Origin: Hamadaea sp013361475
GTDB lineage: Bacteria; Actinomycetota; Actinomycetes; Mycobacteriales; Micromonosporaceae
Reading direction: 5' to 3'
Assembly: GCF_040654195.1 (NCBI RefSeq)
Contig: NZ_JBFAHM010000007.1
Coordinates: forward strand, 1 to 64,000
DNA: 64,000 nt
The translations under genes and the position numbers were made by a program. The notes under the pieces are model-generated. The model saw nothing but the letters and a program-made list of their open reading frames with translations. It ran no database searches and was not told where the DNA came from. Below are positions 41,657 to 50,247 of this stretch, piece after piece. Each line of letters opens with the position of its first letter. The stretch's first letter is position 1.

Positions 41657-43348
41657 TCAGTTGAGCGCTCCGGCGAGGGCCACGACGATCGGGCCCATCA
41701 GCGGCAGCACCACGTTCGACAAGGCGTACACGATGGTGTAGCTCATCAACGGCGTGGCGTTGCCGGCCGCCTGCTGGACCGCCGTGGCGGCCGGGGTGGA
41801 GCACTGCTGACCGGCCACCGCGCCCAGGGTGAGCGGCGCGGGCAGCTTCATGATCTTCCAAGCGACGATCAGCGAGATCGACGCCGGGATGAGCGTGACG
41901 AGGATGCCGGAGATCGGCAGCGCCCACCCGAACTTCTTGATCAGGTCGACCGCCTCCGGGCCCGACGACAGGCCCACCGCGCAGATGAAGGTGGCCAGGC
42001 CGAGGTCCTTCACGACCTGCGCCGCCGCCGGGTGATACTGCCCCCGCTTCGGGTTCTTCGCCCGCAGCCAGCCGAACAGCAGACCGGAGAGCAGACAGCC
42101 GCCGCCGGTGCCGAGCGAGAGCGGGATGTCGCCCAGCGGCACCTCGATCTTGCCGATGAGCATGCCCAGGATGATGCCGATCGAGATGAAGACGATGTCC
42201 ATCTTCACGGTCGGATCGATCTTGAAGCCGACCCGCGGGACGAACTTGTTCAGGTCGCTCTTCATCCCGGTGAACTTGAGCGTGTCGCCGGTGTTGATCT
42301 GCGTGCCGTTCTGGACCGGCAGGTTGTGGTCCATCCGCGTGATGCCGGTCAGGAAGATGCCGTGGCGATCCCCCACCGGGATGGCCTCCCGCAGATCACC
42401 GAGCGATTTTCCGCCGTATCCGGGCGCGGTGAGGACGGCCTCCTGGACGTCGAGGTCGACGTTGAACCCGCTCACGCTGGCCCGCTCCGGGCCGATGATC
42501 TGGTCGGCGTCGAGCAGACCTTCCCGGCGGCCGTTGAACAACACCAGGTCGCCGGAGGTCAGCCGGGTGTCCGGCTGCACCGGGACCGCCTCGCCCTGGC
42601 GCTGGATGCGTTCGACGACCACCCCTTGGCCCAGCACGTTCTCGACCTGCCGCACGGTCTGCCCGGCCGCCATCGTCACCTCGTGCGCCCGGCCGACGAC
42701 CTCCGGCAACGCCGGGGTGGCGCCTTCGGAGTCGGAGCCACCGCCCAGCTTCTTCCAGAGCTTCTCGGCCTCCTCGCGGAGGTTGATCCGCATGAGGGCC
42801 GGGGCGATCTGGCTGGTCAGCAGCACGATCGTGATCAGGCCCATGATGTAGGAGATCGAGTACGCCGTGCCGACGTTGGCTTGGAGGATCTTGATCTGAT
42901 CCGCCGGTAGATCGAGTTTGCCGATGGCATCGGTCGCCGTGCCGACCACCGCCGACTCCGTCGCGCCACCGGCGAGCAGACCGGCCGCCGTGCCCTGGTC
43001 GAGTCCGAGGATGACGGTCGCCAGGCCGACGACGAGCAGGATGGTGACCACCTCGATCAGCGTGAAGACGCCGTACTTCAGGCTGGCCTTGTTGAGGCTG
43101 GCGAAGAAGGACGGGCCGCTCATGTAGCCGAGGGTGAAGATGAACAGGGCGAACGCGATGTTCTTCACCTGGCTGTTGAGCGTCACGCCGAGCATGCCGA
43201 CGAAGATGGCGACGATCAGCGTGCCGGCGACGCCGCCCAGCGAGATCTTCCAGAACTTGATCTTCCCGATCGCGAAGCCGAGCGCCAGGCAGACGAAGAG
43301 CACCAGCCCGTCGACCGACTTGAACAGATCGGTCAGCCAGTCCTTCAC
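41657..43348 (-). CDS. aspT: AspT-family aspartate:alanine exchanger, second copy
   Basis: 563 aa from a GTG at 43348 overlapping the decarboxylase stop (GTGA). Two membrane halves (about five segments each) flank a soluble region with RCK/TrkA_C-like sequence (GQGVVVERIQRQGEAVPVQPDTRLTSGDLVLF). GATESAVVGTATDAIGKL and PAPLTLGAVAGQQCSTPA belong to the aspartate:alanine exchanger family. It exchanges aspartate for alanine; with intracellular proton-consuming decarboxylation this yields a proton-motive force. It differs from the first copy at 45210. Confidence 0.87.
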   Translation of the reverse strand: MKDWLTDLFKSVDGLVLFVCLALGFAIGKIKFWKISLGGVAGTLIVAIFVGMLGVTLNSQVKNIAFALFIFTLGYMSGPSFFASLNKASLKYGVFTLIEVVTILLVVGLATVILGLDQGTAAGLLAGGATESAVVGTATDAIGKLDLPADQIKILQANVGTAYSISYIMGLITIVLLTSQIAPALMRINLREEAEKLWKKLGGGSDSEGATPALPEVVGRAHEVTMAAGQTVRQVENVLGQGVVVERIQRQGEAVPVQPDTRLTSGDLVLFNGRREGLLDADQIIGPERASVSGFNVDLDVQEAVLTAPGYGGKSLGDLREAIPVGDRHGIFLTGITRMDHNLPVQNGTQINTGDTLKFTGMKSDLNKFVPRVGFKIDPTVKMDIVFISIGIILGMLIGKIEVPLGDIPLSLGTGGGCLLSGLLFGWLRAKNPKRGQYHPAAAQVVKDLGLATFICAVGLSSGPEAVDLIKKFGWALPISGILVTLIPASISLIVAWKIMKLPAPLTLGAVAGQQCSTPAATAVQQAAGNATPLMSYTIVYALSNVVLPLMGPIVVALAGALN

Positions 43349-45180
43349 CGCTTCGACCCGGCCTTGGCGGGAGCCTTCTTGGCTGTCGTGGTCTTCTTGG
43401 CCGTCGTCTTCTTCGCAGGCGCCTTCTTCGCCGCCGTCGCCGCCTTCTTCGCCGGCGCCTTGGCGACCGCCTTCTTCGCGGGAGCCGCCTTCTTCGCGGC
43501 CGCCTTCTTCGTGGCCGCCTTCGCAGCGGTGGCCTTGGCGCCGGTGGCCTTCTGGGCGCCGCCCGTCACCTTCTGGAACTCGGCGTAGTAGTCCTCCATG
43601 GTCTCCCGGAGCCACCTGCCGATGTCCTGATAAGACTCATAGCGCAGGTTGGCCAGGCTGACCCGGACGCTCCACTCGGGACCGTCGAAGCCGCCGCCGT
43701 TGAGCAGCACGACGGAACCCTTCTCGGCCAGCCGGAAGACCGGATCCACCGGCTCGAAGTTCTTCGCCAGCCAGCTCGCGAACTCCGGGCTCACATACCG
43801 CTGCGCGTAGTTCATCAGGTCCAGCTCGATGTAGTAGTGCGCCGCCTGCGGATCCTTGGGCAGCTTCACCCCCATGCCCTTGACCAGCGCGTGCAGTCGC
43901 CGGGAGATGATCGTCTGGCAGGTCTCCTGGTACGCGCCCTGCTCGTCCAGCAGGTCGAACAGCGCGAACAGCCCCATCTGGATCTGCTGCGGCAACGACA
44001 GCCCGGCGGTGTGGTTGAGCGCCACCTGCCGGGAGTCGGCCACGATGCGGTCGATGAACTTGAGCTTCTCGGGCTCCAGCGTGATCGACGAGTAGCGCTC
44101 GCTCAACTGCGCCTTGCGCTTGGCCGGCAGCTTGGCCAGCTTGCCCTCGAAGATGTTGTCCCGGTTGACGGCGATGACGCCGAGCCGCCAGCCGGTGCAG
44201 CCGAAGTACTTGCTGAACGAGTAGACCCCGATGGTGTTCCGCGGCACCGTCGACATCAGCGACTCGAAGCCGTCGACGAAGGTGCCGTAGACGTCGTCGG
44301 TGATCACGGTCAGGCCCGGGTTGGACGTCTCGGTGATCCGCTTGATGTGGTTGCGGGACTCCTGGGACAACGCGACCGACGGCGGGTTCGACGGGTTCAC
44401 CAGGAACAGCGCCTTGACCTTGGGGTCGGCCAGCTTGTCCAGCTCGGCCGGGTCGTACTGCCAGGTGTGGAAGCCTTCGGAGTCGAACCGGGACGCCTTC
44501 AGCTCGACGACGGTGAACTGATACCGCTCCAGGTGCGGGATCTCCAGGTACGGCGTGAAGATCGGCGTCATGATCGCGATCGTGTCGCCCTTGTTCAGGA
44601 TGCCGTTGATCAGCGCCGAGTCGAACAGGTAGCACATCGCCGCCGTGCCGCCCTCGACGGCGTACAGGTCGAAGGGCTGCTTCGGCGCCTTGCCGCCGCA
44701 CATCGCCTTCACCAGGTACGCGTGGACGACCTTCTCCATGTGGGCCAGCATCCGGTCGGGCTCGGGATAGTGATCGCCGATCACGCCGTCGGCCAGCTCC
44801 CAGGCGTACGCGTCCGGGTCGAACTTGAGCTTCTTGACGCCGTAGTCGAAGCTGCGCTGCAGGAGCGAGGCCCCGGGCTCGTTCCGATTCGTCTGCAGGA
44901 ACGCCTTGTACCGCTGGGCGATCCCGGCCTTGGTCGGCATGCCCCCGACGCCGTCCCACTCGTCCCAGTCCCGGCGGGACTCCTCGATGCCGAACCGGCC
45001 CAGGAGGAAGAACGCCTCGCGCGGTTCGGTCGCGATCCAGTTCGGGTTGCCCCGGCCCGCGTTGAGCATCGTGACCGCTTCCAGCTTCACGTTCTCGTTC
45101 GCCAGGTCGATCAGCGAGTTCTTCAGCTCGAACGGGCTGAGCGACTCGAGTCGCTTCTGTTCGGCCCTCGACGTAGGCAT
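43345..45180 (-). CDS. aspD: Aspartate 4-decarboxylase (bifunctional aspartate transaminase) with histone-H1-like tail
   Basis: 611 aa; the core to about residue 543 is the length of known AspD (about 530). Fold-type I PLP enzyme: NAGRGNPNW, AVEGGTAAMCYLFDSA, LVNPSNPPS, DDVYGTF and SFSKYFGCTGWRLG with the PLP Lys near 322. It converts L-aspartate to alanine plus CO2, consuming a proton. Residues about 544-611 are an extra tail of Lys, Ala, Pro and Thr with AAKK/PAKK units, as in actinobacterial H1-like or HU C-termini, a strongly basic addition. The ATG at 45180 follows GGAAGAAGAG. Flanked by two AspT genes. Confidence 0.92.
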   Translation of the reverse strand: MPTSRAEQKRLESLSPFELKNSLIDLANENVKLEAVTMLNAGRGNPNWIATEPREAFFLLGRFGIEESRRDWDEWDGVGGMPTKAGIAQRYKAFLQTNRNEPGASLLQRSFDYGVKKLKFDPDAYAWELADGVIGDHYPEPDRMLAHMEKVVHAYLVKAMCGGKAPKQPFDLYAVEGGTAAMCYLFDSALINGILNKGDTIAIMTPIFTPYLEIPHLERYQFTVVELKASRFDSEGFHTWQYDPAELDKLADPKVKALFLVNPSNPPSVALSQESRNHIKRITETSNPGLTVITDDVYGTFVDGFESLMSTVPRNTIGVYSFSKYFGCTGWRLGVIAVNRDNIFEGKLAKLPAKRKAQLSERYSSITLEPEKLKFIDRIVADSRQVALNHTAGLSLPQQIQMGLFALFDLLDEQGAYQETCQTIISRRLHALVKGMGVKLPKDPQAAHYYIELDLMNYAQRYVSPEFASWLAKNFEPVDPVFRLAEKGSVVLLNGGGFDGPEWSVRVSLANLRYESYQDIGRWLRETMEDYYAEFQKVTGGAQKATGAKATAAKAATKKAAAKKAAPAKKAVAKAPAKKAATAAKKAPAKKTTAKKTTTAKKAPAKAGSKR

Positions 45181-45209
45181 CTCTTCTTCCCCCCGAAAGA
45201 TCGTTCTAC

Positions 45210-46907
45210 TTAGGACAAGAGGGCGACGATGACCGTCCCCCAGATGGTGAGCAGGGTGTTGCCGATCGCGTACGGGACCGTGTAGCCGAGGACCGGCACG
45301 CGGCTCTTCGCCGCGTCGCAGATCGCTCCGATCGACGCCGTCGTGGTGAACGTGCCGGCGGTCGACCCGAGGTTCGTGGCAGTGGGCCACTTGTAGAGCC
45401 ACCTGCCGAGGAACAGCGTCAGGAACATCGGCAGCAGCGTGACGACCAGCCCGGCGAAGAGCAGCCCAAGCCCCTCGCTCTTGACCCCGGAGATGAAGTT
45501 GGGGCCGGACTGGATGCCGACGATGCCCACGAACATGCACAGGCCGCCGGTGTCCATCAACCACTCCGCGGCCGGCGGGAACCGGCCGAAGGACGGGTTC
45601 CGCGAGCGCAGCCAGCCGAAGATCAGACCCATGATGAGCGCGCCGCCGCTGGTGGTCAGGCCGATGTCCGCCCCGGCGATGGCCACCGTCGGGATGCCGA
45701 TCAGCCCACCGAGGAAGATGCCGAACCCGATGTAGGAGTAGTCGGTCTCGTCGCTGGTCCGGTTGGGCTTGCCGATGACCGGGACGGCCTGCTCGACCAG
45801 CTCCTTGGGGCCTTCGATGGTCAGCTCGTCACCGTGGTGCAGGACGGTGGTCAGACCGAACGGGATCTCGACGCCGGCACGCACCACCTTCTTGACGAAC
45901 AGGTTGCGCGCCTCGTCCTGCTGGGCCAGTTCGGCGAGCGTACGCCCCTGGAGCTTCTTGTTCAGCAGGACGACCGAGAGCGTCTCGATGTCGTAGCCGA
46001 GCAGTTCGGTGTCGTCGACCTCGGTGCCGACGGCGGTCATCTCGCCGTGGATGAAGTCGCTGTGGTTCGCCGTGACCGTGACGACGTCACCGGCCCGCAG
46101 AACGGTGTCCGGCGTGGTGAAGGCCAGCTCGTCCCCACGCCGGAAGCGCTGGAGGTAGATCCGGCGACCCCGGTTCCGGGCCAGCGTCTCCTCGGCCTGC
46201 ACGGTGCTGCCGTCCAGCTCCGAACCTTCGGAGACGCGATAGGTCCGCCGCACCACCTGCCGGTACGCGGGCTGGCTGTCGGGGTCGGAGAACGTCCCGA
46301 GCTGCCTCTCCAGCTCGGCGCATTCAGCCGCGAGGTTCCGGGTGCCCAGCATCCGCGGCGCCAGCTGCGACAGGAAGTACGCCGCCGCGGCCGTCCCGAA
46401 CAGGTAGCAGACGGCGTACCCGACGGGGATCTGGTTGACGAGGGTCTGCTTCTGATCGTCGGGGATGCTGGACGAGCCGTTGATGGCGTCGGTCGCCACC
46501 CCGATGACCGCCGACTGGGTCAGCCCGCCCGCCAGCAGTCCGGCGCCCCAGCCCGGGCCGTAGCCCATGATCTTCGCCATGGCGTACGCGACGATCAGGC
46601 CGAAGACGCAGCCGATCACGGCGATCACCAGCTGCGGTACGCCGTCCTTCTTCAGGGCCGCGAAGAACTGCGGCCCGACCCGGTAGCCGAGGGCGAACAG
46701 GAAGCCGATGAAGGCCACCGTCTTGACGAGGTCGGGGATCTGGATGTCCAGCTGACCGACCAGGACGCCGGCGAGCAGCGTACCGGTGACCGAGCCGAGG
46801 GTGACGCTCTTGATCTTCAGTCGGCCGATGGTGAAGCCCAGGGCGAGGGTCAGGAAGATGGCAAGCTCGGGATGAGCTTGCATCGACTCCTTGAACCAAT
46901 GCCACAT
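45210..46907 (-). CDS. aspT: AspT-family aspartate:alanine exchanger, first copy
   Basis: 565 aa from the ATG at 46907; a TTG three codons earlier is possible. Two blocks of membrane segments flank a soluble part with two TrkA_C-like repeats (GDELAFTTPDTVLRAGDVV; GDELTIEGPKELVEQ). GGLTQSAVIGVATDAIN and KWPTATNLGSTAGTFTTTASIG are AspT-type motifs. It starts the operon aspT-aspD-aspT; the gap to aspD is 29 bp. Two exchangers around one decarboxylase may serve as a heterodimer or as partners with different affinities. Confidence 0.87.
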   Translation of the reverse strand: MWHWFKESMQAHPELAIFLTLALGFTIGRLKIKSVTLGSVTGTLLAGVLVGQLDIQIPDLVKTVAFIGFLFALGYRVGPQFFAALKKDGVPQLVIAVIGCVFGLIVAYAMAKIMGYGPGWGAGLLAGGLTQSAVIGVATDAINGSSSIPDDQKQTLVNQIPVGYAVCYLFGTAAAAYFLSQLAPRMLGTRNLAAECAELERQLGTFSDPDSQPAYRQVVRRTYRVSEGSELDGSTVQAEETLARNRGRRIYLQRFRRGDELAFTTPDTVLRAGDVVTVTANHSDFIHGEMTAVGTEVDDTELLGYDIETLSVVLLNKKLQGRTLAELAQQDEARNLFVKKVVRAGVEIPFGLTTVLHHGDELTIEGPKELVEQAVPVIGKPNRTSDETDYSYIGFGIFLGGLIGIPTVAIAGADIGLTTSGGALIMGLIFGWLRSRNPSFGRFPPAAEWLMDTGGLCMFVGIVGIQSGPNFISGVKSEGLGLLFAGLVVTLLPMFLTLFLGRWLYKWPTATNLGSTAGTFTTTASIGAICDAAKSRVPVLGYTVPYAIGNTLLTIWGTVIVALLS

Positions 46908-46937
46908 ACCAGGCAAATTACGGCAAATGCCCTGACT

Positions 46938-46961
46938 GGATGTGGTGATTGCGAAACATCC
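46938..46961. promoter_or_regulatory. Inverted repeat GGATGT-N12-ACATCC
   Basis: Perfect 6-bp arms in the 64-bp gap between the bioD stop and the first aspT gene, with two copies of TTTGCC nearer to the start. Candidate operator of the aspartate operon. Confidence 0.35.
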
Positions 46962-46971
46962 ACGGGCAAGA

Positions 46972-47730
46972 TCAGTAATCGTCCTCGGCCAGCATTCGAG
47001 GGTCCTCGCAACTGCCGTACAACGTCTCCGTCAGCCAGCCGGGCGCACTGCGCCGGAACACCCCAGGTTCCATGGAACCCGCGCCGTCGGGGAGCAGTCC
47101 GTGCAGGTCACCGGGCAGATCGTCGAGGTTGGTCAGATGAACCAGCTCCGGCTCGGCCGGCCACGCGCCCAGCACCACCAGGCCGCTGACACCCCGGCGA
47201 TCCAGCGCCTCCAGGGTCAGCGCCGTGTGATTCAGCGTCCCGAGTCCGGCTCGGGCCACGACGACGGCGGGAGCGCCCAAGCTCACCGCGACGTCGGCGA
47301 CGGTCCACGAGCCGCCGCCCGGGATGTCCGCCAGGCGGGGACCCATCGGAACCAGCAGTCCCCCGGCGCCCTCGACGAGGACGAGGTCGTGGTCGGCCGC
47401 CTGCCGCTTGACCTCGTCCACGACGGTGTAGAGGTCGAGCGGCTGCAGGTGGGCCACCCGGGCCGCCGCGAGCGGAGCGAGCGGATCGGGGTACGACGCC
47501 AGCGTCCGGGTGGTGGCCGGACCCGCCAGGTGCCGCACCACCTCCTCGTCGGAGACCTCCCCGTACGCGGGGTCGACGCCGGTCTGCCCGGGTTTGACGA
47601 CGGCGACCCGCAGTCCGCTCGCGGTGGCGCAGGCGGCGATGGCGGCCGTCACGACGGTCTTGCCGACCCCGGTGTCCGTGCCGGTGACGATGACGGTTCC
47701 GGTGAGGGGACCGGTGGGAGGGGTGTTCAT
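46972..47730 (-). CDS. bioD: Dethiobiotin synthetase
   Basis: 252 aa from the ATG at 47730, overlapping the bioF stop (ATGA). VTGTDTGVGKTVVTAAI (15-31) is the BioD P-loop, VKPGQTGV and LVEGAGGLLVPMG the other family boxes. It closes the ureido ring of dethiobiotin from diaminopelargonate, CO2 and ATP. Downstream of bioF in the same transcript; no bioA is in this window. Confidence 0.95.
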   Translation of the reverse strand: MNTPPTGPLTGTVIVTGTDTGVGKTVVTAAIAACATASGLRVAVVKPGQTGVDPAYGEVSDEEVVRHLAGPATTRTLASYPDPLAPLAAARVAHLQPLDLYTVVDEVKRQAADHDLVLVEGAGGLLVPMGPRLADIPGGGSWTVADVAVSLGAPAVVVARAGLGTLNHTALTLEALDRRGVSGLVVLGAWPAEPELVHLTNLDDLPGDLHGLLPDGAGSMEPGVFRRSAPGWLTETLYGSCEDPRMLAEDDY

Positions 47731-48839
47731 GGTGCTGCCTCTACGACTTTCTCCAGCGCTTGCTCGAAGGCCGCCCGGGGCACTCCGACGTTGACCGTCA
47801 GCCGCAGCCGGGACACGTGGTCCGGAGTGGACGGTGGCCGGAAGCACCCTACCGCCACCCCCGAACGCAGGCACGCGGCGGCCCAGGCCGCCGCCTGGTC
47901 GGCCGAGGGCGCCTCCACCGACACCACGCCACCAGCCGGCGGGCGTACGCGGAATCCGGCGTCGGCCAGCCGGCGGTACGCGTACAAGCTGCGCGAACGG
48001 AGCTCGACCCGCAACTCGGGGGAGGTGATCGCGATCCTGGCCGCGGCGCGGACGCCGGCCGCGACCGACGGCGGCAGCGCGGTGTCGAAGATGAACGTGC
48101 GCCCGGTGTCGATCAGATGCCGGACCAGCGCGGACGGACCGGCGACCACGCCACCCGCGCCACCCAGAGCCTTGGAGAGAGTGGCCGTGATCACCACGTC
48201 GTCGGCGCCCGCCAGCCCGGCGGTCGAGTCCTCGACGACCCCGAGGCCGTGCGCGTCGTCGACGAGCAGCAGGGCATGCTGCTCGCGCGCGACCTGGTGC
48301 AGGTCCCGCAGCGGGGCGAGATCACCGTCGACGGAGAAGACCGACTCGGTGAGCACCACCGCGCGCTTGGTGTCGCGAAGCACGCTCGCGAGGTGACCGG
48401 GATCGCCGTGGCGATAGGTGACCGTGCGAGCCCCGGACAGCCGGCAGCCGTCGATCAGACTGGCGTGCACGTGCTCGTCGGCCACCAGCACCGTCTGCGG
48501 TGTGACCAGCGCCCGGACGACGCCGAGGTTCGCCAGGTACCCCGACGAGTACACCAGCGCCTCGGCGGTGCCGATCCAGGCGGCCAGCTCCCGCTCCAGC
48601 TCCGCGTGCAGCTCGGTGGTGCCCCGGACCAGCCGCGACCCGGTCGCGCCCAGGCCGTATTCGGCCAGCGCCTCGCCCGCCGCGGCGAGCACCTCCGGGT
48701 GGCGGGCCAGCCCGAGGTAGTCGTTGCCGGCCAGGTCGACCACCGGATCGGCGGCCGGACGGGGACGCAGCTCACGTCGCAGTCCGGCCTTGTCGCGCAG
48801 CTCTGCCTTGCGCGCCAGAGTGGCCAGCCAGTCGGACAC
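47727..48839 (-). CDS. bioF: 8-amino-7-oxononanoate synthase
   Basis: 370 aa from a GTG behind AAGGGGA. PLP fold-type I: DLAGNDYLGLARHPEVL, TGSRLVRGTTELHAELE, DDAHGLGVV, and TLSKALGGAGG with the PLP Lys. It condenses pimeloyl-ACP or -CoA with alanine, the first committed biotin step. The aspartate decarboxylase upstream makes alanine, but this adjacency is probably coincidental. Divergent from bioB over 55 bp. Confidence 0.93.
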   Translation of the reverse strand: MSDWLATLARKAELRDKAGLRRELRPRPAADPVVDLAGNDYLGLARHPEVLAAAGEALAEYGLGATGSRLVRGTTELHAELERELAAWIGTAEALVYSSGYLANLGVVRALVTPQTVLVADEHVHASLIDGCRLSGARTVTYRHGDPGHLASVLRDTKRAVVLTESVFSVDGDLAPLRDLHQVAREQHALLLVDDAHGLGVVEDSTAGLAGADDVVITATLSKALGGAGGVVAGPSALVRHLIDTGRTFIFDTALPPSVAAGVRAAARIAITSPELRVELRSRSLYAYRRLADAGFRVRPPAGGVVSVEAPSADQAAAWAAACLRSGVAVGCFRPPSTPDHVSRLRLTVNVGVPRAAFEQALEKVVEAAP

Positions 48840-48894
48840 TTCGCAGGTCCCCTTCGAGGTGAGCGTTGGTTAAGGCACCTTGTAGGGTACGGCC

Positions 48895-49890
48895 ATGACC
48901 GACATCCTCGACCGCGCCCGTGAGCAGGTTCTCGACCGGGGCGTCGGCCTCGGCCAGGCCGAAGTGCTGGAGGTCCTGCGGCTGCCGGACGAGCGCATCG
49001 CCGACGCCCTCCAGCTCGCGCACGAGGTGCGGATGCGCTGGTGCGGGCCGGAGGTCGAGGTCGAGGGCATCGTCTCGCTGAAGACCGGCGGCTGCCCAGA
49101 AGACTGCCACTTCTGTTCCCAGTCGGGGCTTTTCTCCTCGCCGGTCCGGGCCGTCTGGCTGGACATCCCGTCGCTGGTCGAGGCGGCCAAGCAGACCGCG
49201 GCCACCGGCGCGACGGAGTTCTGCATCGTCGCCGCCGTCCGCGGCCCCGACGCCCGGCTGATGACGCAGATGCGCGAGGGCGTGAAGGCGATCAAGGAGG
49301 CTGTGGACATCAACGTCGCGGCCAGCCTCGGCATGCTCACCCAGGAGCAGGTGGACGAGCTGGTCGAGATGGGCGTCCACCGCTACAACCACAACCTGGA
49401 GACCTGCCGGACCTACTTCCCGAACGTGGTCACCACGCACTCGTGGGAGGAGCGCTGGGGCACCCTCAAGATGGTCCGCGACTCCGGCATGGAGGTCTGC
49501 TGCGGCGGCATCCTCGGCCTCGGCGAGACCGTCGAGCAGCGCGCGGAGTTCGCGGTCCAGCTCGCCGACCTCGACCCGCACGAGGTCCCGCTGAACTTCC
49601 TCAACCCGCGCCCCGGCACGCCGCTGGAGGACCAGCCGGTCCTCGACCCCAAGGACGCCTTGCGCGCCATCGCCGCCTTCCGGCTCGCGATGCCGAGGAC
49701 GATCATCCGGTACGCGGGCGGCCGCGAGATCACCCTGGGCGACCTCGGTACGCGCGACGGCCTGCTCGGCGGGGTGAACGCCGTGATCGTCGGCAACTAC
49801 CTGACGACCCTCGGCCGCCCGGCGACCCAAGACCTGCAGCTACTCGCCGACCTGAAGATGCCCGTCAAGGCGCTGTCGGCAACCCTGTAG
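48895..49890 (+). CDS. bioB: Biotin synthase
   Basis: 331 aa. Radical SAM motif GGCPEDCHFCSQSG with C67, C71 and C74; later GMEVCCGGILGLGET and LNFLNPRPGTPLED are BioB signatures. It inserts sulfur into dethiobiotin to make biotin. Actinobacterial BioB of this type depends on the small auxiliary protein BsaP, and a BsaP-like gene starts 134 bp downstream. Between them lies palindrome B3 with its nested unit. Confidence 0.95.
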   Translation: MTDILDRAREQVLDRGVGLGQAEVLEVLRLPDERIADALQLAHEVRMRWCGPEVEVEGIVSLKTGGCPEDCHFCSQSGLFSSPVRAVWLDIPSLVEAAKQTAATGATEFCIVAAVRGPDARLMTQMREGVKAIKEAVDINVAASLGMLTQEQVDELVEMGVHRYNHNLETCRTYFPNVVTTHSWEERWGTLKMVRDSGMEVCCGGILGLGETVEQRAEFAVQLADLDPHEVPLNFLNPRPGTPLEDQPVLDPKDALRAIAAFRLAMPRTIIRYAGGREITLGDLGTRDGLLGGVNAVIVGNYLTTLGRPATQDLQLLADLKMPVKALSATL

Positions 49891-49894
49891 TTCT

Positions 49895-50007
49895 TGATCA
49901 TTGCGTCAGCCGCTGGCGAGCGCTTGCGCGAGCCGCCAGAAGTTCAGTCAGTCGTTTCGGGCTGTGAAATGCCCGTTGTACCAGCATGGCTGACGCAATG
50001 ATCACGC
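49895..50007. repeat. Family B palindrome, copy B3, with an inserted nested unit
   Basis: TGATCATTGCGTCAGCC starts at 49895 and the complementary GGCTGACGCAATGATCA ends near 50004. The loop is enlarged by the unit at 49912-49953, directly after the left arm. It lies between bioB and the BsaP-like gene, which should be co-expressed, so either read-through occurs or the small gene has its own promoter. Confidence 0.85.
49912..49953 (+). repeat. Nested ~42-bp unit, copy 2 (in the loop of B3)
   Basis: 42 bp starting GCTGGCGAGCGCTTGCG and ending CAGTCAGTC; 36 of 42 positions match the copy at 57381-57422. It is open in the frame that would read AGERLREPPEVQSV. Confidence 0.75.
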
Positions 50008-50024
50008 TTCGAGGAGGGGTCCGG

Positions 50025-50219
50025 ATGAGCAGCGAGACTATGCATTGCCCGCGGTGCGGGCGGCAGCTGGTGGCCGGGCCGGCGCATGCCGGCTGCGCGG
50101 CGGCGCTGGAGTTGGAGCCGCCGCGCTATTGCACGGAGTGCGGCCGGCGGATGAAAGTGCAGGTCGTCCCGACGGGCTGGTCGGCGACCTGTGTCGAACA
50201 CGGAGCACGCTCTTCCTAA
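50025..50219 (+). CDS. bsaP: Biotin synthase auxiliary protein (BsaP-like)
   Basis: 64 aa from an ATG behind GAGGAGGGG. MHCPRCGRQLVAGPAHAGC and LEPPRYCTECGRRMKVQV, then PTGWSATCVEHG: a small Cys-rich protein with CxxC pairs, matching in layout the BsaP proteins encoded beside bioB in mycobacteria and required there for biotin synthase activity. The name is from recognition of that pattern and position, not a search. The open frame continues upstream through palindrome B3, which is not believed coding. Confidence 0.78.
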   Translation: MSSETMHCPRCGRQLVAGPAHAGCAAALELEPPRYCTECGRRMKVQVVPTGWSATCVEHGARSS

Positions 50220-50247
50220 CGCGAGAGTTACTCACTAGTATCCGCGC

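Noticed and set aside
43348..43551. The Lys/Ala tail of AspD as a separate histone-like gene
   Set aside because: It is in frame with the enzyme, without its own start or binding site, and shares the stop overlapping the next gene.
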